NCBI GenBank assembly: GCA_945865565.1
Contig: CAMBEK010000001.1
Coordinates: 289,795 to 353,794, forward strand
Direction of reading: 5' to 3'
From: Pseudobacteriovorax antillogorgiicola
Lineage (GTDB): Bacteria > Bdellovibrionota_B > Oligoflexia > Oligoflexales > RGVZ01
DNA: 64,000 nt
The notes under the pieces: generated by a model
What the model saw: the letters and a program-made list of their open reading frames with translations, nothing else
Told to the model about the DNA's origin: nothing
Databases searched by the model: none
Program-made: the position numbers and the translations under genes
Shown here: piece by piece, positions 16,974 through 25,179 of the stretch
Layout: each line of letters begins with the position of its first letter
Numbering within the stretch: the stretch's first letter is position 1

Positions 16974-17000
16974 CATATGAATGATTTCCGTTCATATGAA
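16972..17000. repeat. paired palindrome TTCATATGAA
   Basis: The self-complementary 10-mer TTCATATGAA occurs twice, at 16972-16981 and 16991-17000, separated by 9 bp. It can fold into a 10-bp hairpin or serve as two operator half-sites. It starts in the last two bases of the left 50-bp repeat, exactly at the edge of the insert. No T-run follows on either strand. Confidence 0.6.
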
Positions 17001-18445
17001 AAGCGGAAATTTGTTTCACCAATATGGATATGTAACAACGGCAGTCATGTAGCATCCCCAGATCGCTGCGATGCTAATTGTGGTGCGACAAAAACGTCGC
17101 TCCTGCAAACCACTTGATGCCGAACCATGAAGTAGCACCAGCAGCCCTGCTCCACTCAGGAAATACCCGAAATCGCTCGCATATCGATCTATGTATGCAC
17201 ACCAAGATGACGTCATCGCCAGCATCACAAGACCAACCAGGGTATAGAGTCCAATTGTTAAATTAAGCTGGCCACCAATGGGTCTCGCATCAATTGATCG
17301 GGGGTTAGATTGGCGAGCATAGATCCAAAATGCTGCTGGAAGCCATGGTGCGACCCACAGGAATCCGAGTGGATTCTCGATGAAGATTCGCCCGTTTCGT
17401 AGGTAGCCAGAGTGTATGCCGACCGGCGCAAGGTATGGAAAATGAGCGATCCGATGGGGCAGATGAATTAGTGAGATCCATAATCCAGATGGAATCCGTG
17501 AAGGGTCAAAGAAAGTGAGGTGACTTTGGTCGACCTCACCCATTTGATATCGGACCCCAAACTCAAAAATATTATCGAATCGAAAATAATTGTAGGCAGC
17601 CATTGTCAGTAAGATCATGCAAAACGGCGTGAACATGGCGAATGCATCAAGGATTTTTTCAGTTAATCGGTTTCCTGTGCTGCTGTAGTTGTCCTTTCTG
17701 AACAGAACCAACATTGTGACGTATATCGCACATATTGCGACGATAAAGTGTGGCCTGCTGGCGATAGCAATTCCGTAAAGCAACGAAGCGATCGCCAAAT
17801 TTTTTCTACGGTTTTCATCGGGTGTCGCGGCCAGGACGGTGGCCCATATCGCCCACGTCATGGCCGCAGCGCAGGCCGCTACCGGGATTTCGTAAGTTCT
17901 TGCGCGGGCAACGAGAATAAACCACAGAGAGTTTGTTACAAGCACAAGTCCTGCCAGACCAAAAATCCATGTTGGGACCAAAGCGAATGATTTTTTGCGA
18001 AGTCTGAGCGTGATGGCTACACAGCCCCCAGTGGTCAGTAAAAGGAGGGTAATTAACGCAAGTCCATCGCTAAGCGCCGTGCCTGTGATCAGTTGGTACG
18101 GCAAGTACAAGAGCAGCGCCGGTGCTGCTCCGAAGTACAGGTAAAGTCTCCCTTTGTAGAGGGAATAGTCCCATAAGGCCAGATGAGGGTGTAGAGTATA
18201 TTTCTTATGTTCTGGTCCGTAAGGGTCCTTTAAAGATGTGATGACTGCCGGTGCTATTCCCACATCCAGTCGGCCCATCGAGAATGCTTTGGCAAGTTTA
18301 TCGTAGTATCCGCCATGGATGGAATGGCCCGTCAAGGATGACGTCGGCATTATCCAAAGAATCATGAATATGGCGATTGCGAAGCATATAGGTGAGACTA
18401 ATCTCAAAAATCCATTTCTCAATTTAATTTCCCTAAGGCATTCAC
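16974..18445. mobile_element. 1,472-bp insert bracketed by 50-bp direct repeats
   Basis: The segment between the two 50-bp repeats carries one leftward gene and nothing else. It separates ubiX from ilvA, which would otherwise face each other almost end to end. No transposase, integrase or inverted terminal repeats are seen. The sequence looks more A/T-rich than the genes on both sides, judged by eye. The repeat of a gene 3' end fits either a site-specific integration with a duplicated attachment site or a recombination that duplicated the end of ubiX. That it moved as a unit is inference. Confidence 0.45.
17016..18422 (-). CDS. multi-pass membrane protein, glycosyltransferase-like (lone cargo of the insert)
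   Basis: The 468-residue protein has about ten to twelve membrane helices and a first outer loop with GGYYDKLAKAF and YGPEHKKYTLHPHLALWDYSLYKG. This layout recalls GT39/ArnT-type enzymes that use lipid-linked sugars, but I cannot assign a family. The frame stays open upstream through the repeat into ilvA, but that part is not protein-like. A TTG preceded by AGGGA at 7 bp is the best start and lies inside the insert. Base composition differs from that of its neighbours. Confidence 0.6.
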   Translation of the reverse strand: MRNGFLRLVSPICFAIAIFMILWIMPTSSLTGHSIHGGYYDKLAKAFSMGRLDVGIAPAVITSLKDPYGPEHKKYTLHPHLALWDYSLYKGRLYLYFGAAPALLLYLPYQLITGTALSDGLALITLLLLTTGGCVAITLRLRKKSFALVPTWIFGLAGLVLVTNSLWFILVARARTYEIPVAACAAAMTWAIWATVLAATPDENRRKNLAIASLLYGIAIASRPHFIVAICAIYVTMLVLFRKDNYSSTGNRLTEKILDAFAMFTPFCMILLTMAAYNYFRFDNIFEFGVRYQMGEVDQSHLTFFDPSRIPSGLWISLIHLPHRIAHFPYLAPVGIHSGYLRNGRIFIENPLGFLWVAPWLPAAFWIYARQSNPRSIDARPIGGQLNLTIGLYTLVGLVMLAMTSSWCAYIDRYASDFGYFLSGAGLLVLLHGSASSGLQERRFCRTTISIAAIWGCYMTAVVTYPYW

Positions 18446-18495
18446 TGTCGAACACGGCCTCTACCGGCCGTGGAATTCCAGGATGCGTTGATTTT
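18446..18495 (+). repeat. 50-bp direct repeat, right copy
   Basis: This is the second copy of the ubiX 3' end, ending one base before the ilvA stop codon. In this copy CACGGCC and GGCCGTG form a perfect 7-bp inverted repeat with a 6-nt loop; the single base change in the left copy breaks one pair of that stem. Confidence 0.95.
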
Positions 18496-19746
18496 TTATA
18501 AGACGGTTTTTGCCTTGAAACCAGCAGTGTGCAGCGCCGCGAGGATCGCCTCCTGCTGCTGACGGTCGGTTGTCTCAAGGTCCACGTCAATCCGCACTTC
18601 ATCGTAATAAGACATGCCAAACATCCGGTTGTGCTCTACCTCGACCAGATTTCCACCTTGTGTGCTCAGGATGTTGAGAAACTCAACCAGCTTTCCTGGG
18701 CGGTCTTCGATGACGCAGGTCAGACGCATGAAACGGCCAGAGCGCAAAAGCCCCCTGGTGGTGATCCGTTGCAGCAGGTTCGTGTCGATGTTCCCGCCAG
18801 AAACAATGCATACCACTGAAGGCGCAGTGCCCTTGGGAAGAGCAGGCGACAGCAAATCTTCTTTTGATAACTTGATCAGGGCTGCCGCTGTGACCGCCCC
18901 GCAACCCTCAGCCAGCAAGTGATCCCGCTCCATAAGGCCCATGAGGGCATCAGCAATTTCATCTTCAGTAACGAGCACGACCTGATCCACGTACTTTTGG
19001 ATCATTGCGAATGTAAGGTCGCTGGGTTGTTTGACGGCGATGCCGTCGGCGATCGTCCGATGGTTGCTTGAAGGTACGATTTTTCCGGCAGCCAGGCTCT
19101 TCACCACGGACGGGTAGGCTTCCGTTTGGACCCCGATCACTTTGACGTTGGGAAACTTTGTCTTGTAGGCACAGGCGATCCCGCTGATCAAACCACCACC
19201 GCCTATGGGAACAATGATGGTTGTTGCATCGGGGACTTGGTCAAATAGTTCAAGGGCCACGGTCCCTTGCCCGGCGATGATCATTGGGTCGTCAAAAGCA
19301 TGGATGAAGTGGCCGCCGGTTTTTGCCTGAAATTCCTTCGCAGCGGTGAAGGCAGCATCGTAGCTTTCGCCGCTCAGGTTGATTGTGGCGCCGAGGTTTT
19401 TTGTCGACTGCGCCTTTACCATCGGTGTTCTGGCCGGCATGAAGATCGTGGCGTGAACGCCCAGGCGTTTGCAAATGTGGGCCACACCTTGGGCGTGATT
19501 TCCTGCGCTGGCGGCGATGACCCCCTTTTCGAGGGTCGCTCGGGGAGCTGACAGCAGGGCGTTGGACGCTCCCCGGATTTTAAAGGAGCCAGACAGATTT
19601 AAATTTTCCAGCTTCAAATGGACTTTAAAATTCGTCAAATCTTCCAGAAAGTAGGAACGCTTTACCGGGGTTGCGGCAACGATCTCGCGGACGCGTGCCC
19701 ATGCTTGTTCAATTTGTGTGATGCCAATCATATTGCCCTGCGCCAT
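18496..19746 (-). CDS. ilvA: threonine ammonia-lyase (threonine dehydratase) with ACT domain
   Basis: IlvA turns Thr into 2-oxobutanoate, the first step towards Ile. The 416-residue protein has the PLP-binding Lys in GSFKIRGA, the substrate loop ASAGNHAQGVA, the phosphate-binding GGGGLISG and the SGGN block. A C-terminal ACT domain of about 80 residues (RLTCVIEDRPGKLVEFL) makes it the shorter, single-ACT type, so feedback control by Ile or Val is possible. Two nearby ATGs are candidates; neither has a strong SD. It ends exactly at the right copy of the 50-bp repeat. Confidence 0.92.
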   Translation of the reverse strand: MAQGNMIGITQIEQAWARVREIVAATPVKRSYFLEDLTNFKVHLKLENLNLSGSFKIRGASNALLSAPRATLEKGVIAASAGNHAQGVAHICKRLGVHATIFMPARTPMVKAQSTKNLGATINLSGESYDAAFTAAKEFQAKTGGHFIHAFDDPMIIAGQGTVALELFDQVPDATTIIVPIGGGGLISGIACAYKTKFPNVKVIGVQTEAYPSVVKSLAAGKIVPSSNHRTIADGIAVKQPSDLTFAMIQKYVDQVVLVTEDEIADALMGLMERDHLLAEGCGAVTAAALIKLSKEDLLSPALPKGTAPSVVCIVSGGNIDTNLLQRITTRGLLRSGRFMRLTCVIEDRPGKLVEFLNILSTQGGNLVEVEHNRMFGMSYYDEVRIDVDLETTDRQQQEAILAALHTAGFKAKTVL

Positions 19747-19831
19747 TGCTGAAGGTGGGTATTTAAGGCTCTTCAGGATAAAATAAGTACCAAAGCTTCT
19801 CAACTTTACAGCGACTTTTCAGAGGTTCGCA

Positions 19832-20608
19832 ATGTCTGTCGTGTGGATCGTTGAAAACCCGGCAGGTGGAACCACCCGCATCACAAACCTGTTGTGTGGT
19901 TTTATTGCCGTAAGGGCCTTTGCGACGTTGCGCTCGATGCTCAGGGTGGCGCAGTGCGAGCCTCATTCGGCCGGCATCACTCCCAGGATTATTCTGCTTG
20001 AGGAGCAGTGCATGGTCGGCTCCGGATCACCGGAGAAGGTCCTTTCCGAAATACGGGCTATGCTCACTAGAAATGGTTGGGATGATGTACAGATCGTCCT
20101 GGTCGACGGTCGTGACGGGGCGTCTGGCATCAGTGAGTTCGGAACTTCCCGCCACGTGAAGATGGAAAATCTCGTAGAATGCGTTCGCCAGCTTACGTCA
20201 ACTGCGTCCAATCGGATGTCGGTAGGAATTCGGCAGTTACATGAAGGTGACCTGAGGCTCGACCTGGACGCGGGCAAGGTGACCTGTCTTGGGTGCGGGC
20301 AAAGCGATACCCTTTCGCCAACCGAGACGCGCTTGTTGCGACTTCTTCTTGAGCATAGGGACCGCATCGTCACCCGGTCAGAGGTTATTGCCAAGGTCTG
20401 GAACGGGACCAAAATCGCGTTGCGCAGTTTGGATGCGCATATTTCCCGCCTGCGCAAACGGATTGGTTTCACTGGGGTGGTGCTGGAATCAGCCTACGGC
20501 GATGGCTACCGTCTCTCGACAGGAAATGGTTGCGAGGCAGTCAGTGGCCGCATAACTGCCTCGCGTGGCGATTCGACCGGTATTAGTCGCACGGCAGAGA
20601 AGGCTTAA
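19832..20608 (+). CDS. OmpR-type winged-helix regulator with a degenerate receiver
   Basis: The C-terminal part (about residues 140-235) is a clear OmpR/PhoB DNA-binding domain, with LSPTETRLLRLLLEHRDRIV, the recognition helix region LDAHISRLRKRI and the wing YGDGYRL. The N-terminal part has the outline of a receiver, but the phospho-accepting Asp is replaced by Glu (E57/E58 in IILLEEQC), while the Lys near RHVKMENL is kept. It probably acts without phosphorylation, or in a locked state. SD AGAGG precedes the ATG. No histidine kinase is nearby; an NtrC-like gene follows. Confidence 0.82.
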   Translation: MSVVWIVENPAGGTTRITNLLCGFIAVRAFATLRSMLRVAQCEPHSAGITPRIILLEEQCMVGSGSPEKVLSEIRAMLTRNGWDDVQIVLVDGRDGASGISEFGTSRHVKMENLVECVRQLTSTASNRMSVGIRQLHEGDLRLDLDAGKVTCLGCGQSDTLSPTETRLLRLLLEHRDRIVTRSEVIAKVWNGTKIALRSLDAHISRLRKRIGFTGVVLESAYGDGYRLSTGNGCEAVSGRITASRGDSTGISRTAEKA

Positions 20609-20718
20609 GCAAACCCGTGTCCAGACGGAACTCCCGGTAATTACTAATTTTAAATTTTTACAGGTCGAATCCGGCGCTAACTTTAGCCACGCCTGGCTGC
20701 CTTTGGAGTCCACACAGA

Positions 20719-22278
20719 ATGCTTAAAAATCGCGAAGAAATGGTCCTGTTGTTTGTCGATGACAATCCTTTTTTGCGTGACAAAGTCAAAGCAGAGCTTC
20801 ATGGAGCGCAGGCTTTTGATGGGCGCAATTTCGCGGTTCAACTTTGTGCAAATTCGGCGGAGGCCGTGGCCCATTCCGATTTAATGGGAAAGGACCGGCG
20901 AGGGGACTTCATCGCTTTGATCGACTTGTCACTAAATGATGTTGATGAAGGCGCTCATGGTAAAAAAGCATCAGGCATCCAACTCATCCGGACCATCCGT
21001 GATCGTCATCCTTTGGCATGTATCATTGCGTTCTCTGATTTTGACGACCCGCGAACGGTACGCGATTGTCTTCAAGCTGGTGCCGACGATTTTGTTTCAA
21101 AAAGGTCAGAAGGCAGCGAGTTGATCCATAGGATCAACATGGCCGGCAATGTTTTGCGCCAGCACTTCGCGACATCAAATCAGGTACCTGCCGGTGGACC
21201 TTCAGCGATCCATCGCGGTCCTACGATGGATGCGTTGGCCCGTCGTGGTGCGAGGATCGTCCCTTCGGCCGTATCCTCTATCTTGATTTACGGCGAGTCT
21301 GGAACCGGCAAAGAAGTCGTCGCCGATGTGTTCGCCGGCATCGTTGGCAAGGCGGTGCCTTTTCTGAGGGTTAACTGCGGCGCCATTTCCCCGACCCTGC
21401 TGGAAAGTGAATTGTTTGGACACATGAGGGGCGCTTTTACGGGTGCTATTTCGGATCGTCGGGGTTTTTTTGAAGCAGCGTCCGGAGGCTGGGTTTTTCT
21501 CGATGAGGTGGCCACCTTGACCGCCTCAGCCCAAGTCGCCCTGCTGCGGGTTCTTGAAAACCATGAAGTGGTGCGGCTGGGTTCCTCGAAGCCTGTCCGG
21601 GTTGACGTCCGAATCATTGCCGCGACCAATGAAAAACTAGATCAATTGGTCGGGGCCGGGCGTTTCAGAAAGGATTTATGGCAAAGATTACGCGAGGTGG
21701 AAATCGAACTTCCGGCACTGAGGGAGCGCCGTGGGGAGATCCCGGGGTTGGTTCACCACTTTTGCAAAGTGATGCCGGGTGGGCCTTACGAAGTGACCGA
21801 GACCGTGATGGATATTCTGGCCGCGGCGCCTTGGTCAGATGGAAATGTCCGGGAGCTGCGCAATTGCTTGCGTGCGATGACAGAGTTTGCAACGCCAGAT
21901 CGTCGTTTGACACCACTGTCGTTGCCAAAGTGGATGTGGTCCGATGATGGAAAAGATGATCAGGAGGTCGACCTCAAGGCGATGGATTTGATCGAAGGAG
22001 GTGCTTCTTTGGTGGAAGGGTGCAGGTCCATGCAGATCGATATACCGGCGGCAGTGGCAAATCCTTATCAGTACGACGACATTTGTGATCTGGCGTTGAT
22101 TGCACTGGTGCGGAGAATTTTTCGAGAACGGGGTAAGGTTTCCCTTCGTTCCCTGTCGCGCCTCATAGGTCTGTCGCGAGGGACAATCACTTTGAAATTA
22201 CGAGCTTCTGTGGACAAAAACCTGGTCGGCATTGACGAGATTCAGAGTTTGTTTGCCATGCAAGCGAAAGACGAATGA
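20719..22278 (+). CDS. sigma54-dependent response regulator (NtrC family)
   Basis: The 519-residue protein has a receiver domain with D14/D15 and the phospho-accepting D69 (IALIDLS), and Lys in DDFVSKR. An AAA+ domain follows, with Walker A GESGTGKE near residue 192, the sigma54-contacting GAFTGA near 238, Walker B GWVFLDEV and WSDGNVRELRN near 375. The C-terminal end has an HTH-like segment (SLRSLSRLIGLSRGTITLKL) that is not a textbook Fis domain. An unusual insert (DVDEGAHGKKASG) follows the phosphorylation site. No partner kinase is in the window. Confidence 0.9.
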   Translation: MLKNREEMVLLFVDDNPFLRDKVKAELHGAQAFDGRNFAVQLCANSAEAVAHSDLMGKDRRGDFIALIDLSLNDVDEGAHGKKASGIQLIRTIRDRHPLACIIAFSDFDDPRTVRDCLQAGADDFVSKRSEGSELIHRINMAGNVLRQHFATSNQVPAGGPSAIHRGPTMDALARRGARIVPSAVSSILIYGESGTGKEVVADVFAGIVGKAVPFLRVNCGAISPTLLESELFGHMRGAFTGAISDRRGFFEAASGGWVFLDEVATLTASAQVALLRVLENHEVVRLGSSKPVRVDVRIIAATNEKLDQLVGAGRFRKDLWQRLREVEIELPALRERRGEIPGLVHHFCKVMPGGPYEVTETVMDILAAAPWSDGNVRELRNCLRAMTEFATPDRRLTPLSLPKWMWSDDGKDDQEVDLKAMDLIEGGASLVEGCRSMQIDIPAAVANPYQYDDICDLALIALVRRIFRERGKVSLRSLSRLIGLSRGTITLKLRASVDKNLVGIDEIQSLFAMQAKDE

Positions 22279-22295
22279 CACTTCTGGTCATTTTC
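22274..22295 (+). terminator. weak terminator between convergent genes
   Basis: AATGAC and GTCATT form a 6-bp stem with a 7-nt loop, and its right arm runs into a short T-run (TTTT). It overlaps the stop codon of the NtrC-like gene, in the short gap before the convergent gene. Confidence 0.4.
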
Positions 22296-22650
22296 AGGAA
22301 AGTCGTTCTTCCCAATCCTTGCGCTTAAAAAACTTTCCGCGAAATTTCTTGTGGTTGGGATTTTCAACAACGAATCCACGTCCCCGTTCATCATCAATCC
22401 AGTCAATGGTGGATCCGCGGACATACTTGGCCGTGTCCAGGTCAATGATGGTGATGACATCGTCAAACGCCGCGACGAGGTCCAAATCCTGGCGGGAGTC
22501 AAAGCTGACTCCGTATTCAAAGCCGTCACATCCTTTTGCGGAAAGATAAACGCGCAGGTCAAAGCCCGCCCATTCTGGATTTCCGGCTCTCAGGGTTCGG
22601 GCGGCTTCGATTGCCCCCGGGGTCAAGGTGACCAGCAGCTCCTGGCTCAT
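22294..22650 (-). CDS. HesB/IscA-family (A-type carrier-like) protein without the C-terminal CGC
   Basis: A-type proteins carry iron-sulfur clusters using one Cys in the middle and a CGC near the end. The 118-residue product has the family fold signatures LTPGAIEAARTL, RVYLSAKGCDGFEYG (C41) and VVENPNHKKF. At the place of the usual CGC it reads KKFRGKFF, with no Cys. Normal cluster binding is therefore unlikely, and it may bind another ligand or act as a regulator. The start chosen follows GAAGG at 7 bp. It begins 3 bp after the end of the transporter gene. Confidence 0.8.
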   Translation of the reverse strand: MSQELLVTLTPGAIEAARTLRAGNPEWAGFDLRVYLSAKGCDGFEYGVSFDSRQDLDLVAAFDDVITIIDLDTAKYVRGSTIDWIDDERGRGFVVENPNHKKFRGKFFKRKDWEERLS

Positions 22651-22652
22651 TT

Positions 22653-23339
22653 TCATACCTTCAACGAGAACGGTGTGAAGTTGGTGTCATAGTCGTAATA
22701 GTCTTCGTTCTCTGCTCGTTTAATGGCAGCTACAATGCGGTAGGTCAAGGGCGTCGCAAGGACTTCCCACAGGACCTTCAGTGTATAATTGGTCAAAGCG
22801 ACCGTGACGAGGGTTTCGTTGCTCCAGATTCCGATAAATGCAAGGGGATAAAAGATAGCTGAATCAACGGCTTCCCCGAAAACCGTGGAACTAATGGTAC
22901 GAATCCAAAGAAACTTCCCCTTGGTCCATATTTTCAGCTTTGCCAGGACAAATGAATTTGTGAATTCGCCGGCGAAATAGGCAATCATCGAGGCGGCGAC
23001 GATCCGCGGGGTTGAGCCGAAGACCTGCTCGATGGCGGACTGGCCTGTATAATCAGCTGCGGGCGGCAGGTGAATGACAACCCACGTCATGAGGGCCGAA
23101 AAAATCAGGGCACCAAATCCGGTCCAAACCACCCGCCGGGAGCGCGCATAGCCGTAAACTTCTGTCAGGATGTCGCCAAAAAGGTAGCTGATCGGAAAAA
23201 ATAAATTGCCCCCTCCAAAGGTCAGACCGCCAACCGTGACCACCTTGCTCACGCCAATCAGGTTTGAGCAAAGAAGGACCGTGACAAAAATGGCCATGAT
23301 CAGGTCATAATATTTGTAGACGCGGCGATGTTCAGACAT
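22653..23339 (-). CDS. yhhQ: queuosine precursor transporter (YhhQ family)
   Basis: YhhQ proteins bring preQ0/preQ1, precursors of the modified tRNA base queuosine, across the inner membrane. The 228-residue protein has six or so membrane helices and the family blocks LLCSNLIGVSKVV, FPISYLFGDILTEVYGY and FGEAVDSAIFYPLAF, plus the YTLKVLWEVLATPLTY segment. No preQ1 riboswitch is evident upstream. It is divergent from the multiheme cytochrome gene, and its stop nearly touches the IscA-like start. Confidence 0.92.
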   Translation of the reverse strand: MSEHRRVYKYYDLIMAIFVTVLLCSNLIGVSKVVTVGGLTFGGGNLFFPISYLFGDILTEVYGYARSRRVVWTGFGALIFSALMTWVVIHLPPAADYTGQSAIEQVFGSTPRIVAASMIAYFAGEFTNSFVLAKLKIWTKGKFLWIRTISSTVFGEAVDSAIFYPLAFIGIWSNETLVTVALTNYTLKVLWEVLATPLTYRIVAAIKRAENEDYYDYDTNFTPFSLKV

Positions 23340-23416
23340 TGCTTTGGTCCTCAGTCTTTCCGGGGTAAAATCTGCGTGTCCGTGGAAACCCTTTAGTACG
23401 TGGGAATGAATTTACC

Positions 23417-24898
23417 TTGCTACGCCAATCACGACAATGGAATCGGTGGTTTTTGCTGGCGTCTTTGCTCGCCCTAACCTCCCCGATCACCTCTCCGACC
23501 ATCGCCGCTGCCCAGTCATATAGCTGGTTGGCCTACGGCGATTTTCGTGGCCAGTTTGAGCCTTGTGGTTGTGATCCTAAAACCGATCTTGGCGGAGTGC
23601 AGCGTCTTGCGGGTTTCGCCCAACGCGAGAGGGCCTTGAATCCAGAGGTTTCGTTTTTTGACCTGGGCAACAACATTGCGCCGCCCGGCGCAGAGGGCGA
23701 CCGGGCCACGCAGGAAATCAAAGACCAATATATTTTAGAGGCACTCGTCCGGATCAATCCAGCCGCCATGCTGCCCGGGCGCTTTGAATTGCTGCGTGCA
23801 AAATGGTTTGGCGAGGCTTGGGGTCGTTTAAAGTCGCAATCAAAAGCGGGCGGTCCCCTGCCCTATGTCCTCTCAAACATAAAGGATGCGTCTGCCCCCA
23901 AGTGGTTGAAAGAGACTGCAAGGTCGTACATCAAGACCAACGGCATGGCCGTGTTTGGTTTCACCTGGGACAAGTCGCTTTCCCCATTCTTGTTGCCGGC
24001 GAATTCATCTGCTGGAATCAAACGGTTCAAGATTCTTGTTGGCAACGAAGAACTCAAAGGCCTGCACAGGATCCTTCTCTTCAGCGGTCCTGACGATCAA
24101 TTAAAAGCCCTGCTCAAGATGAATCTCTTTGACGAGGTGATCGCAAGCAACCGTGCATCCGATGCGGCCAAGCCGGATCAACCGGACCGGGTCAACGAGG
24201 CCCGCGCCATTGTCCGCATGACTTCTGCCCGGGGCGAAAGAGTTTTGCAAACCCAGCTTGGCGGTCAAGGTGTCTTGCGGGGTGGTGCCGCCAGAAGGGC
24301 AGAAGCAAAACCACTCGACGTCCTTTTTTCAAGCAGTAAAACCAGCCCTGGTATTACGGCTCTGCTCTCGTCCAAACCAATCAGCTGGCTTGAACGGGAT
24401 TCCCTGAATCCAGATGTCTGGCGAGGTTTTTTTGCTGCCTACGAAGGGGCCTTGAAAGATAGTTTTGGAGAACGGGCCAAGGTCCGTTTGGCAGACTTGG
24501 CGAATACGCCCTACGCGGGATCGCAGGCCTGCAAGGGGTGCCATGGCCAGGCCTACGATGTCTGGCTGAAGTCAAAGCATTCAAATGCGTTCCAGGATCT
24601 GATCGCGAAAGGCAAAAACCACGATGCCGAATGCGTCGGGTGTCACGTTCTTGGTGGGTCAGAAAAAGGCGGATTTGTCTCGCAAGAGGCATCTCCCCAG
24701 TTCATGAACGTGCAGTGCGAGAATTGCCATGGACCCCGAAAGGAACACGCAATCAACCCGGCCGTCAAACCAACTTGGAGGCCAGCAGGGGATGATTTTT
24801 CAAAAATCTGTGTGGGTTGCCATCATCCGCCCCACAGCCCTGAATTCAACTACAAGGCCTATTGGGGAAAAATAACCCACGGTCCCATGAAAGATTAA
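23417..24898 (+). CDS. periplasmic multiheme cytochrome c with an N-terminal 5'-nucleotidase-like domain
   Basis: A signal peptide (WFLLASLLALTSP, likely cut near AAAQ) sends this 493-residue protein to the periplasm. Residues about 34-330 begin WLAYGDFRGQFEPCGCDPKTDLGGVQRL, a block (split here at GDFRGQFEPCGC) seen in UshA-like domains fused to cytochromes. Four haem sites follow: CKGCH (372), CVGCH (406), CENCH (434) and CVGCH (465), close to the cytochrome c554-type arrangement. Its electron partner is unknown. The start is TTG with a poor SD, so the N-terminus is uncertain. Confidence 0.85.
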   Translation: MLRQSRQWNRWFLLASLLALTSPITSPTIAAAQSYSWLAYGDFRGQFEPCGCDPKTDLGGVQRLAGFAQRERALNPEVSFFDLGNNIAPPGAEGDRATQEIKDQYILEALVRINPAAMLPGRFELLRAKWFGEAWGRLKSQSKAGGPLPYVLSNIKDASAPKWLKETARSYIKTNGMAVFGFTWDKSLSPFLLPANSSAGIKRFKILVGNEELKGLHRILLFSGPDDQLKALLKMNLFDEVIASNRASDAAKPDQPDRVNEARAIVRMTSARGERVLQTQLGGQGVLRGGAARRAEAKPLDVLFSSSKTSPGITALLSSKPISWLERDSLNPDVWRGFFAAYEGALKDSFGERAKVRLADLANTPYAGSQACKGCHGQAYDVWLKSKHSNAFQDLIAKGKNHDAECVGCHVLGGSEKGGFVSQEASPQFMNVQCENCHGPRKEHAINPAVKPTWRPAGDDFSKICVGCHHPPHSPEFNYKAYWGKITHGPMKD

Positions 24899-25179
24899 TT
24901 TTCAGGCGGGCTGCAATCGACGATGAGAGGCGAACAGTAGTAACTCGTCGTCAAGACTCCGGTGACAACCTCTCCCGGATAGCAGGTGATGTTGTTGGTC
25001 AAACGCCTCGTTCCCATTCGCACCGTGCAGTTGCCCCGTTTGAGGGGGTCCGTATTCTCTGCGGAGTTATCGCTGTTTTGAGCATGGCTGGTGACGCTGG
25101 TGAGCGCAAATGCGAAGGCAGCTCCAAAACCAAGGCCCGCCAGAAAAACCCCAAATATTTTTTTCTTAAAAATTTTCAT
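24895..25179 (-). CDS. small secreted protein with four cysteines
   Basis: The 94-residue product has a signal peptide (KIFKKKIFGVFLAGLGFGAA, likely cut near SHAQ). The mature part of about 65 residues holds four Cys (GNCT, ITCY, YYCS, VDCS) that could make two disulfides. It is not a known family to me. The start has SD GGAGA at 5 bp and overlaps the stop of the glycosyltransferase-like gene by 4 bp. Its own stop overlaps that of the convergent cytochrome gene. Confidence 0.65.
   Translation of the reverse strand: MKIFKKKIFGVFLAGLGFGAAFAFALTSVTSHAQNSDNSAENTDPLKRGNCTVRMGTRRLTNNITCYPGEVVTGVLTTSYYCSPLIVDCSPPEN

Noticed and set aside
16974-18445. Insertion sequence with a transposase in the repeat-bracketed segment
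   Set aside because: The only gene is a multi-pass membrane protein, and there are no inverted terminal repeats or short target duplications of the IS type.
22653-23416. preQ1 riboswitch before the queuosine precursor transporter
   Set aside because: The 77-bp region before the gene does not show the preQ1 hairpin and A-rich tail pattern.
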